The notes beneath the pieces were generated by a model. It was not told the origin of the DNA. It did no database searches and worked only from the letters and a program-made list of their open reading frames with translations. The position numbers and the translations under genes were made by a program. Below, one piece after another: positions 1 through 11,900 of a stretch of 64,000 bases of DNA. Position 1 is the stretch's first letter, and the number at the start of each line of letters is the position of its first letter. Source of the stretch: Erythrocercus mccallii (taxonomy: Eukaryota; Chordata; Aves; Passeriformes; Dicruridae); assembly GCA_013397435.1 (NCBI GenBank), contig VZRG01001991.1, forward strand, positions 62,001-126,000, written 5' to 3'.

Positions 1-2944
1 ACACCTCCCCAACTGGCTGCAGCAGATGGCAAATACAATAAACATTTTTGGTTACATATTGCAACCCAAGACAACTGCATTATCAGACTGCTCACACAAG
101 CTTTAAAATTATAAGCTTGAATTTCAGCAGCAGTGTTCTCAACAGACCTTAAGGTTTTTGCTCTCCATTTCTTGTTTGCAGTTGGGATGCTCTGTTTTAC
201 AGCAGTTAAAAATACACCAGTTTCTATACTTGCTTCTTACGGACCTCGGAAGAAACAACCACACAAGAGAGGGAGAAATAAAATGGGAGCAATAGTAAAC
301 CGTTGTGAAATACAGGTTTGGCAGAGGTTTCTAATTGTTTGGAGTGAAAGAGAAGCAACTATGGTTTGGCCTGAGTTCTTTCTTTCTGTACCACCCAATG
401 CAAAAGATAATTTCATCAAACCTCAACCAGATTGTAAAAGCTAAATGGTACAACTAATCAACTTGTTCAAGAATACCTTGATTTTAGTTTAGTCAAATCT
501 GTATCAAGCTCTAAAAATAACTTTACTGACATATGAACAGTCAGTGTAGAAATGGCTGGTTAAATAGTAACAGAAAGAACAAATGATGTTTTACACTTCC
601 TGGCATACAGCTGACTTATTTTTAATCAGTGTTACAGTTTTTTGTGTAAGTATACTAACGAGTGAAATGTTACCTGTCATGAAGATTTTATTGACTTAGA
701 TGAGACTGAGAATCCCAGTTTAGTTTAAGTATGGAAGATAGGAAGATCACTGATAGTGGAGAAATAGTCAGGAGATAGTTTGAGGTGATTCAAGAATATG
801 TAGAAGTGAAGCATGTTAAAACTTTGTATTGGAAAGCCATAAAACACAGGGTTTTCTCCTTTCCATTTGATAAGTCTGCTGAAAATTTCCATGAGCTTTT
901 AAACTATCCATACAATTGGCTTCAACAACAAAAGATGAAAACTAAAGAAAAAACCAAAATGCCCCCCAAAACCACCAACAGACCAAACAAACCCCAGCAG
1001 GTGACAGATCGTAACTTCTGGTAACTGCTGGTCTGTTGAGCAGCAAGACTTCATTTACTAAGTGGGTGGTTTTAGTACCATAATGATTTACAAATTGTCC
1101 TGTATCTACTGGGAAGCACTTTCCTGCTTGCTGTTAAGGAAGTCATGTATTGTAATTTGTAGGCAAGCAGTTAGGCATGGAAAGAGGAAAATAAAGTATT
1201 TCCTGGAGTCTGGCAGTGGTAATTCCTAATACAGCACATAATTCAGTTTCTGAATGCTCATTTTGTTGGGATGTTGGGTTAGGGATTATGATGAAGGCTT
1301 ATAATTTTTTATTTTTATATATGGCCTCAAGTGAAAAGGAGCTATATAAATTTGAAAAAAATTATGTATTTAATGCTAAAACTGATCTACTGGCCATGTA
1401 TTTTTGAAGGAATTCTTACTACTCAATAGGTCTACAGTACCAGAACTTTGTGGGTTCAGCTTAGAAGAAAAATTTCTTGCACTTTCAAAGTTAACTGTAA
1501 GGTATTGTAAGAAACTGTAACTGCTCCTTTATGTTATAGCTTCATAAGGAAACAAGAGGTAAGGTATTGATCATTACTGGAAGTTACAGAATCAAAGGAT
1601 TAAGTTGCTTTGTACCATGTCTGTGATATGTCCTTTTATAGTACTTAAAATTTTGTCTTTAACCTTGAAGGATGATGCTACAAATTTCTGGGGCCTGTGA
1701 TTAATTTTGAATTTTCATTTCTAATTTGAAAAGATTAAGGAATGGATAAAGCACCATGAAGGAGGTGGGGAGGGAAAATATTCTGGAGAAGCTGTATGGG
1801 TCGGGAGGTAGCATATTAAATATGTAATGAGGAATGTTGGTTTTGCTCCATGATGTTCATTCAGTAGTCTGCAATACAGACTTGGAGGTTAGTATGATGA
1901 AGAAAATGTGAAAATGGAGCTGTAAAATAGAATCTGAGAAGTAAGGCACTGAACTGTAGTGAGAGCATGTCAGTGTTTTCTTACCAGATGACATGAGATT
2001 TTTGGATAATAGGATTTTTTGTAATTATTGCAGCTCTGCAGATTGTGTTATCAATGGTGAAAAGCTCTTGTTTAGACAGCTGTTCATTATGTGGTCAGTG
2101 TCAATGTGATGGCAGTGCTTGTAAGAAAATGTTGTCTGTCCTAGTTTGCCTGTCTGGAAAAAAGGGGACCAAGTTTTCATTGTCTATTCATAGCTGCATT
2201 TGAGTAGTAAGCTGTAGGATTTATACAAGTCAGTAATCATTTTTACTTTCCACTTGGCAACTCAGGAGCTGAAAACATTGAATAAAAGCATATGAAGTGT
2301 TGAGATTTGTCATACTGGCTCTTGCCATTCCTTGGCTCTCATATACACATAATATGTATGTGTAAGTCCAGTGTAACTGAAGTCAGAAATGATACACAAT
2401 AGCCTGAAGTTTTTCTTTTACTAAACTTCAAAAACTTTAGTAAAAGTTTTTTCAGTACTAAAAGTACTGAAGAAAACTAGAAGCAAGTTTGGCTACTGTG
2501 TTTTCACTTACCTTCTGTGCTTTAAAAAACCCCACAAGAGATTAATAACCACAAACCCAAGCCTATGATCAATGTGTTGGACATGTAGTGTGAAGAGTTT
2601 ACAATAATCTTTTATATTTGAAATATTTTATTAGTCTTTGAGGCGACAGCATTCAAAGTGTATTTCTTCTGTCCAGTTGAAGGAAGTAATAGTCTCTTAT
2701 GCTGATTTTTGCTTGGCTGTTTACTGAGGTATTTTGAGCATAAACACAAATTATTACAATTCTTTTAGATTCTTCTGTTTATGGACGCCAAGACCTATAC
2801 CACGACAGCAATACAAAATAATCATTAGCTCCCCTGGGAACAGATAATCAAAGGCTGATTCTGAAAACCAAAGGGTATTTTGTGGTCGTATGCTGTTTGT
2901 CGCTGTAGAATCACTTCATGATTCTTTTCTCACCACTCTTTTAG
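1..2944 (+). other. UBN2: UBN2 intron (5' end outside window)
   Basis: AT-rich intronic sequence with no convincing exon. I looked for the exon that should precede exon A (phase 2 end) and did not find one. The only notable structure is a pair of adjacent inverted repeats at 2416-2471, listed separately. Confidence 0.7.
2416..2471. repeat. Two adjacent inverted repeats in UBN2 intron
   Basis: TTTTACTAAA (2416-2425) is repeated inverted as TTTAGTAAAA (2436-2445) across a 10-bp loop. Next to it, TTCAGTACT (2451-2459) is repeated inverted as AGTACTGAA (2463-2471) across 3 bp. In the pre-mRNA these would form tandem hairpins. No target duplication or element homology was recognised. Confidence 0.7.
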
Positions 2945-2995
2945 GATGCTTTTTAAAGAAAGCCGAAGTGTTCACAATCACCTCACTTCTGCTCC
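2945..2995 (+). CDS. UBN2: UBN2 coding exon A (first in window)
   Basis: This is a 51-nt exon between acceptor ttttag and donor gtgagt. It opens with one base that finishes a codon from an exon outside the window, then reads MLFKESRSVHNHLTSA and ends with two bases (CC) of a Pro codon. The LFKES-HLTSA stretch is a conserved ubinuclein segment. No preceding exon could be found in 1-2944. Confidence 0.85.
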
Positions 2996-5900
2996 GTGAG
3001 TATAATAGTGACAACTTGCTAAAATCTTCAGATTGTGCATAGCATCTTTTCTCATCCTCCTGCTACCTGTTTTAGACAGAGGGAAGAAAAGGGAGGAGCT
3101 TTGGGATTTGTTTGAAGATACTTACAGTGATGTTTAAAATCTTTTCTTAATGCTTTAGTTTAGGCATATAACTGTAATGTTCTTGTGGCATTATATTTTA
3201 ACTCACTTGTGAAGTGGCTAGATAACCCCAGGGGTTATTAATTCTTGAATTAATACCTTTTACTCAAAGCATTATACACTGCCTAAATTTTGACATTCAG
3301 CATATTAAACTGAACTCATACTGCAGTACTTCCTGCTTTTTTCTTTTCCTCAAAAATATCTCTAATCACAGAAGTCTGTGTATCTTAGTGGGATTTTATC
3401 TTCTTCATTTCCAGTTAACACTGTGTGCCTCTCAGGAGCCATCCACATTCAGTCAGAATTCAGATAAATTTTTATGACTTTAAATAACACCCCAATTGCA
3501 ACTTTTGTGATAAATATTATTAACATAGGATATTTTTCTACATAACATCAAAACTGAGTCACAGTCCACCTACAGTAAAGTCTTTTTTTAACCAGGTGTA
3601 TTTCCAGTTGCTTAGGAAAGGATCAAAAATTGCCTATAAGATGTAAATCTATTGATTGCCCTTGAAGAAATAAAGTGTGAAATGCTGAACCTCTAAGTTG
3701 AAGCCAATAACTAATAATCCTTAATGCTGTCCTTATTTGCATAACTGCAGCTCGTGTACTTTGCGGAAGAAAATCTGACAGTTTGCTAAATGACTTCTTG
3801 ACTTCTAACAAATTAGATATAACTGTTTTAACAGTGATAAGCAACAAAACACTATTGTGGGGGAAGAGACAGCTGTTTTTATCTGGTTTGAAATAAATAA
3901 GAATAGGAAGCATCCTTTTCAGGGGCAAAAATGTCAATGTAAAAAGTGAAATTATATTACTACTCTAGAAGACTTCACAGTGTAGACAAAGCTCTGCTAA
4001 GTAGACAAACTCATATTATTAAGAGGCTGAAATTAATTGATATTTTGAAGTTAACTCTAAATCAGAAAAATAAAACCAGTTCTCTGGATATATCCTGAGC
4101 TATATGTCTGGTTATATAATCAATTCAGTTGATTTTGAAATTAATTTACGTAGATATACATGACCAGAAAATGAATTGATAGTGTTATTTTTCCCCCTAT
4201 GTTTTAAACCATTTTTCATTTCAAGGATGTTTTATTATTAAAGCTGGACTCCTGTAGTCATCATTCTAGTTTATTGGGATATAATCAGGGTAACACTTAA
4301 AATGAAAATTACTTGCCTTTTTTTGGTCTTCTGATGGAAAATTTATCCCTTGTGTTTTAGGACAAAGAAGAAGGTGATTCTGGCCCCTAAACCCAAAGTG
4401 AAGGTAAAAGCCTATTAAGATACCTGAATACCCATGTAATGGTCCAATGTGACCATTTGATACAAACTGTTCCTTCCTCTGATCCTGAAAAAATCTTGCA
4501 GAAGGTTTCTGTCAGGTAGTGCTTAGTGACTTGGTGGTGTATTACTTCAGAGATACTTCTGTATAGCTTTGCAACTTTAAGCTGTATTAGTTTTTTGAAA
4601 ATTGACTATGAAGAGGTACTAGTTCCAGTGATAGGTCACATTTTTTAATGTGTGCTTTGTGTTATTTTCAGTTTGTGTTAAATTTGGCTACACTGGAAAA
4701 CAGTGTGATTGGAAGGATACCACATTATAGAGGTCCTCTTTTGAGATGACCAGATGGTGTCTTAATTCAGTAGCAGTTTTACTAAGTGATTAGATTAGCT
4801 ACCTGAGTCTTCACAGTATTGATTGTTCTTCACTCTGTAGGACACTTTTAGTTATGTGGAGCAACAGCACTAGATTTTTAAATCCAAATATTGACTTAGC
4901 ACACAGGGCTCCAGCACCTAGATATTGTAAGTATCTTAATATGAAAATTTCAATAGTAGATCTTTGGTTTGTTGGAATTTACTGAATAAAAGTATTACAC
5001 TAAAGGTGACCTTAAAATAATTTCAGAAATACTATTAAACCTAATGTTTACTATCCCTTCATTTTCAGGACTCCAGTCCAAAAAAAGAACAGAAAACCTG
5101 TATGTCTTCAGTCAATTCAAGTTGTGCTACTGTACTGAGTTCCAGTGCAGCAGTGTGCACCCCAGCCAGCTCTAGCTGCACAGCAGCTCCAGAGACAATC
5201 TGCCTGGATGACTCACTGGATGAAGACCTCTCTTTTCACCCACCCTCACTGGACTCTGTTTCTGATGCTCTGGCAGTTATCAATAATGGTGCCAAGGGAT
5301 CACCTCTTGGGTCCACCATAGACACAGCAACATCCAGACCTCGCCCTGGGCTGAGGGAAGAGAAACTAGCAAGCATTATGAGTAAGTTGCCTCTGGCAAC
5401 TTCAAAGAAAGTAGAGCCTACTCAAACGTCCCATTCATCAAGTCTTATTGCTGGTCACACAGGGCCAGTACCAAAGAAACCCCAGGACTTAGTTCACACT
5501 GGTATCTCTTCAGGCCTTATTGCTGGATCTTCAATTCAAAATCCCAAGGTTTCTTTAGAGCCTTTGCCAGCCAAACTACTTCAACAAGGACTACAGAGGT
5601 CAAGTCAGATCCAAGCTGCTTCCTCCTCTTCTCAGACTCACGTTTCTTCCTCTAAGACTCAAGCAGCTATTTCCACCTCTTCTCAAAGAACCAAGGATGC
5701 TAATATCTTGGTGTCATCTGCTGAGGCTCAAGGTAGTACTTCCTCAACATCACAAGTGCCAAAGATGCACCAGCATTCAGCTGTACAACAGAAATATGTA
5801 TCTCCCTTACAAGCAACTATTAGTAAATCACAGACAAATCCTGTGGTGAAATTGAGTAGTAGTCCCAAACTCTCTTGCTCATCACCAGTCATCAAGGCTC

Positions 5901-8900
5901 AAGACAAGTCTGTAGTATATCGCCTGCCTTTGTCTAATCCCTCATCTGGAAGTGGCTCTCAAGTGTCTCACCCACTGGTTTCTCGGACAACATCCAGCAC
6001 CTCTACCTCTAGTAACTATTTAGCCAAGGCTATGGTGTCACAAGTTTCTTCCCAGGGTTTTAAGCCTCCCTTCTCCATGGCTGCCTCTCCCAAACCAGCT
6101 GCCTCTCCCAAACCGGCTGCTTCTCCCAAGCCCACTTCATCTAAGCCCTCTGTGACACCCAAGCCAAATGCATCACCTAAATTTTCATCCAAGTCCACCT
6201 CATCTCCCAGGCCTGCAACAACACCCAGTTCTTCCAGTTCAAGTGCACTAGTTTCCCAGAGTAGTCACTCCAGCAACAACCCCCTTCATAAACAGACCAG
6301 TGGTGTAAATATCAGCAGGCAGTCTCCCACAGTGAATTTGCTGTCTTCTAATCGCACCTCAGGCCCTCAGCCTGCAAAAAACCCTCAGGCTTCTTCAAAA
6401 TTGCCCAACTCTTCTCCTTCTGGAACTGTTGGTAAAAATAATCTGAGTGGAGTTGGAATGACTGTACCTGCCAGCAGAAGCAGTAACCTTAACTCAAGCG
6501 GAGCTAGTAGGACTAGTCTGTCTGGGGGAGCAGGAAGTGGAACACAGGGTGCTACCAAACAGTTGTCAACTCCACACAGACCTTCTTCTGCCTCAGGGTC
6601 TCCAGTTGTAGCAGCCAGTGTGCAGGTACGCATCTACCGAGTTTACATTTGAGCCTTATATTAATGTTAATCACATTTATTTTGTAAATATTCTTAGTAT
6701 ATTTTATCTTGATTTGTAAATGTCATAAATTTAATTTTTTTACCTTTCTAAGCATAATGCTGATACTGATGAAACAATTTCACACTAAAGAATATATATT
6801 TCCAGCTGTTGTGAAATACAAGGATCAATGTGGAACAAGTGCTCACTGTAAACTGTTTGTTGGTCTATACTGTGGAAAAGAATTCACTTTTTTCTTTTAA
6901 CAGCACTAGAAAAGGTAAGCTTTGTGTGACCATATTTTCAGGGGATGTGGTATTTACTTGCATTATTTGATTTGTGTATTCGCTCATATTTACCTATTTG
7001 TAATGATGATGGTCATGTAAAAGGTGTCTTTGTACATTTGTTGAACTAAAGTTCAGTTGCTTGTGGTTTAGTGTAATTCAAGACTTGTAATTAACACTTG
7101 CAAGAGCTTTTCTTTTGTATTTGTGACAGTGCATTTTATTTTCTAAGATCTAGTCAAACTGAATGAGACACCCCATTAATATGTAAAATTATATGTAAAT
7201 ATGTAAATATATATATTATATATAAAAAAATGTAAAATACCTAGAAACTAAAAGCTTATACTATCACAAGAGATAAGACAAATCAAACAAAACAAATATT
7301 TTTAAAATACTGTTGTTCTAAAACATATAAACCTATTATTTACCCAGAAGACAACCTGCTTTCCCAAGTTGTGTTGTTCTTACTGGGAATGCTTAATTAC
7401 TGAGATGATTTGATGGTTTTTTCTCTCTAGTCCTCTCTATGCTGAAGTCATGAATACTTAAAAATAGTATTGCTGTAAATTATATTCTTGGTGTACAGCA
7501 AATGAAAAATTTTGTATTTTGAACAATGCACATTGCTTTTGCATGGGAGCAATGTATACTTGCCTTGTGGCAATATTTTATAATCTTAGTTTGCCATCAA
7601 ATTGTTCTTAAGGCAGCTGAATAATAGGAGGAAGATGATTTTTATAGGACACTTCTGTGGTCTTTGATCCTACTGTACTGAAACAGTCAGCAATAAAAGT
7701 CTGATACAGCATTCACTTACTCTGAGTGCTTTGAATGGAAAAATATCCACAGCCTGTATGCTGTGTACATGTTGGAGGCTCCCTTTCCTGGGAACCCCCA
7801 ATCGAGGTTTTCCCTCAGAGTCCTGTACCAGGGTTATGAAAAGAAGAGAGCGGAGCTTGCAGCTTTTGGTCTTGATAGATGTTTTATTGTTCTTATCTCA
7901 TCATGAGTGAGCCGCCCTTACACCAGGCTTAACTCGCTGTAGGACAGAGATAACAAGGCTCTTTTAAAGGTTTCTAATCCAATTAACTTTTAAAACGTAC
8001 TATGTTTATATTTCTATACCAATAATTACTAACTATTCTAAACATGTAATTTCTACCTCAGTTTCATTCTACCAATCTTTCTGTGCCACCTCCACAGCAG
8101 AAAATGGAGGAGAAGAAGAAGGAGAATATGGGTCACTGCCCAGAATCCTCCATCTTGACTTCATCTTCCCCCATTCTAAAAACCCCAAACCACAACTTTT
8201 CACCCTGTGACAAACTAAACTACTATTTATTCTAAATGTTTGTTATTCTCACTTCTTCCGTAATTCTGGGAAGCTTTTCCCATGGACTAAGGTCAAAGAC
8301 AGTGCTTTCCTGGAGTCCCAACTGGGGTCCCTGACCCCCCAGGGCAACACGAGGGTTTTTCCCCGTGCCCCGGACTCCAACAGTACAGGCCCCTGAGGTA
8401 CCACATAGGGTCTGAAGAAGAGCTGAACCAAGTACACTGCAGTTTGAGTACTCTGGAAGGTGCCTGGAGGAGACAAAAAAGGCTACTGGGAACGAACTAG
8501 GAAGAGACTTTTTTCATCCTGATGCAGTCTGCAGAATCCAATTGATGCAATGACTGTGATGTAGAAGAAAGCGTGAAATGCATGTGGTAGTGCTTAAAGA
8601 TGATGAAGGGAAATAAGCAGTGTTGTGTTGGATGATGATATGAATTCTGGCAAACCTTCCTGTAGTTGAAGGCAAGTAATTTTTTTGTTAGAAACACTGA
8701 TCACCTGAGTAATAAAATGCATTTTGGCCACAGTCCTACTAAAGAGCACTGAAGTGTGGAGGTGTGTGGTGAATAATCAAGTAACATGAGTCCATACAGC
8801 AAAATAAGGTGTATTGGTATATAGAAAGGGGTGAATCAGCTAGAGGTACTGAGTAGCATATGAAAGCACTAATATAATTATTGAGAACTTCCATGTGGGT

Positions 8901-11900
8901 TTTTTGGGCACTTCAGAAATTGCTTTGATACCCTAGAAATGATTCAGAAGAACAGTATGAAATCAAAGAAGATAAACCACGGAATAAGGCTGTTGCTGCT
9001 GTGCACTGTGAAGCTTAATCAGTGGAGTACATTCAAGGAAAGATTAGAGTGAAATTACCTTCCAGTTCAATTACACTAAATGGGAAGAGATTTGTGATCA
9101 CAGAAGTTTTCATTTAGCTATAAAGGTCTAATAGCTGGCTGCTGAACAGACATCAATTCCAGACTAGTTGTTAGATACAATGTAGTAAGGACTTAGTTAC
9201 TCCTCTTCACCTAAGACTGAAAGTGAATCTCCTTTCCTTTAAATCCTTAGGGATTTAATTCCTATTTGCGATGCTATTAGAAGATGAGAATGGTACCTGC
9301 ATTGCTCATTATCATATTCTGGTCTGCTTACATTAAAGATGAAACTAGATGATTTCATGTGATAATAAAGGTGTTCTTAACTAGGAAGCTTCCAAGAAGT
9401 GTTTCCCTCCTTTCCACTTCTGATTGACACAATTATTTATCAGAATACAAGTTTATACCTGCTGAAGCCTCACAGAAAGTTACATCTTAAGGACACAAAG
9501 CCAAGGAGTACGTGTGATTTCATTACCTACCACTAGTTCTCTTGAGCAGAATCTGGCTTAGACTTCTAAGGATATTAACTCAGATCTACATGACCAGGAT
9601 GAACCATTTTAAGAACTACTGTACATGACTTAAGTAGAAATATCTGAACTGCAGTTCCTTTGGGGCATGCTCTGTAGCTCTTTTTTTCACTGTACTTCTC
9701 TTCCCTCATTTTTGAATAAGCAAGATCTTGACAGAGCACTTCACAATGTTACTGTTTTCAGGCATTTTACAGATTCACAGTTGCAAAACATTACTGCATG
9801 ACTTTTATTTTGTTACCCTTTACTACATTACATAGACAATGAACAGTTGTCATTTTTTTTGGACATAAGCTTACTGTGAAATTAGTACTTTTAAAGGCAG
9901 AAGAGAATAATAGTGTGTTGATACTTTTCATTCATTTTTTTCTACTTTTGGGATAGAGTATGTTGTAGAAGTTGGTACCTTTAAGATGACCAATATAAAC
10001 ACTTTCTGGGAACATCACGTGTAGGTAAATGCCCTTTACAGGGCCACTGTTTTAAAATACTGTGTTTTCTCATAAGAAGCAACTGTCCTTTCTTTAGCTG
10101 CTTTCGTCGGAACATCTTAAGACGAAAACTGGTAATAAAACCTTTATCCATGCTAGGAGATGTCATCACTTTGCTTTTTCTCTAAGTTGTTATTACAAAA
10201 CTCTCTGAAATGTCATTTTCATTTTAAGCTCATTAAAATGATTCTAAGTTTTGGGTTTAGTTGAGGCTTACTTGTACAAGTGCATAGATTTGAAATCCTG
10301 TTCCGTTCTGAGTCTTTTTAATTCAAATAACTGCAATATCTGAGTTGGAGTCTGATTCAGAGTGCTTTTTGTATTAACTGTTTTGTAGTAGATAGAGAAC
10401 TGAACATTAGCATATGAAATTACTGTATATGTAGTGAAAGAAAGATGGTTAAACAAGAATGAACTGATCTAATGTTAGAGGAATTAATGTAATTTGGGAG
10501 CTGTTGTTAAAATGTTCTAGCTAATCTTGCATTTTTATTTTAAAACTGCAGTGAATTTAACTTCATTTTGATATTTAGAGTGGAGAGATTTTCCTTTGCC
10601 TTTTCCTCTGACATATGCATACATACCTCTACATATATATGTATGTACGTATTTTGCTAACATGACTTCTTAAGTTTAGGGATTCTTACATATGAATCTT
10701 AATTTTCAGAATTCATTGTTTCTCTGCAACCTCTTTAGAGATAATGTTCTGTTAAGACGCAGATTTGGGAAGGGGAGAGGTGTAATACTGTACTTCTAAA
10801 GAACTTCAGATCTACATTGGATAATTTCATACTATTAATCTAATAGAAGAAAATGCATTACCTTGTGCCTGTAGACCCAGTGCATAATTAGAAAGGACAT
10901 CAAGTAAATTACCTGTAAGGCTGATGAGAAACACATGATAGATGTTTATATGTACTGTTATGTCTGAATCTGTGATATAATTGTGCTTGCTTAGCAAATG
11001 AACACTGGGAAGACTTCCTAGGTGGGTAAGTGGGTATTCATTAATAGTTTAATACACTTCTCAACAGAGCAACACTTAACAGGGAATAGTTGATTTTTAT
11101 ACCCTTAAAGAATACAGTTCAAATCTTTAAAAATCTTGAAGTACTGCTTTTTTTTTTATAGTCAACAGCAGGAGCATCATTACTGGCTAATGCCTCACCT
11201 CTGACTCTCATGGCATCACCCCTGTCTGTAACCAGTCAGAACGTGACGTCTGCACCATTAACTCCTTTTGGGATGCTGGGCGGCCTTGTTCCTGTGACTG
11301 TGCCCTTCCAGTTTCCCTTGGAGCTGCTTGGCTTTGGGACAGACACAGCTGGAGCGACAGCCACCTCAGGATCTACCTCAGCGGCTTTCCACCACAGCCT
11401 AACTCAGAGTGAGTGGAATTAATGACACTATGCTATAAGGAAATATACATCCTTAAAATGGAAATTGAGTAGGGAAGCAATAAAGTCCTGAGACACTCAG
11501 ATTTGGTTCATGAAAATCCCTGCAGGAGAGTAAATGGGATTCCTTAACTGGTAAATTTTAATTACCTAAGTGTTACAAATCACCTTTGATAAGCTTATCT
11601 TCATTGTCATATTCACAGTATATGTTTAGTTTTGAACGTACTTTTTTGGATTAACTTCTAATACCTTACTTTTAGAAAGAAGTACAGTTCAAAAGTTTTT
11701 AAATGTCACAGTTCAAATAAGAGACTTAATATGGTGATTCCTCTAAGTAGCCTTAACTCAATAATCTCAGATATCAAACAGCTCTCTTATGAAGAACTAT
11801 CAACCAAGATGGCATTTACTTTTTCTGATTGCTTACAAAGAAGCTATTTATGTTCTTAAGCCATATAAAATATTGGTCTTTCTGCCAAACAAAATTATAT

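Larger units (their letters stand above)
6626..11161 (+). other. UBN2: UBN2 intron C-D
   Basis: The largest UBN2 intron in the window, 4536 bp. It contains an AT-rich low-complexity patch near 7195-7230 and a full solo LTR at 7770-8382. The rest is unremarkable AT-rich sequence. Confidence 0.8.
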
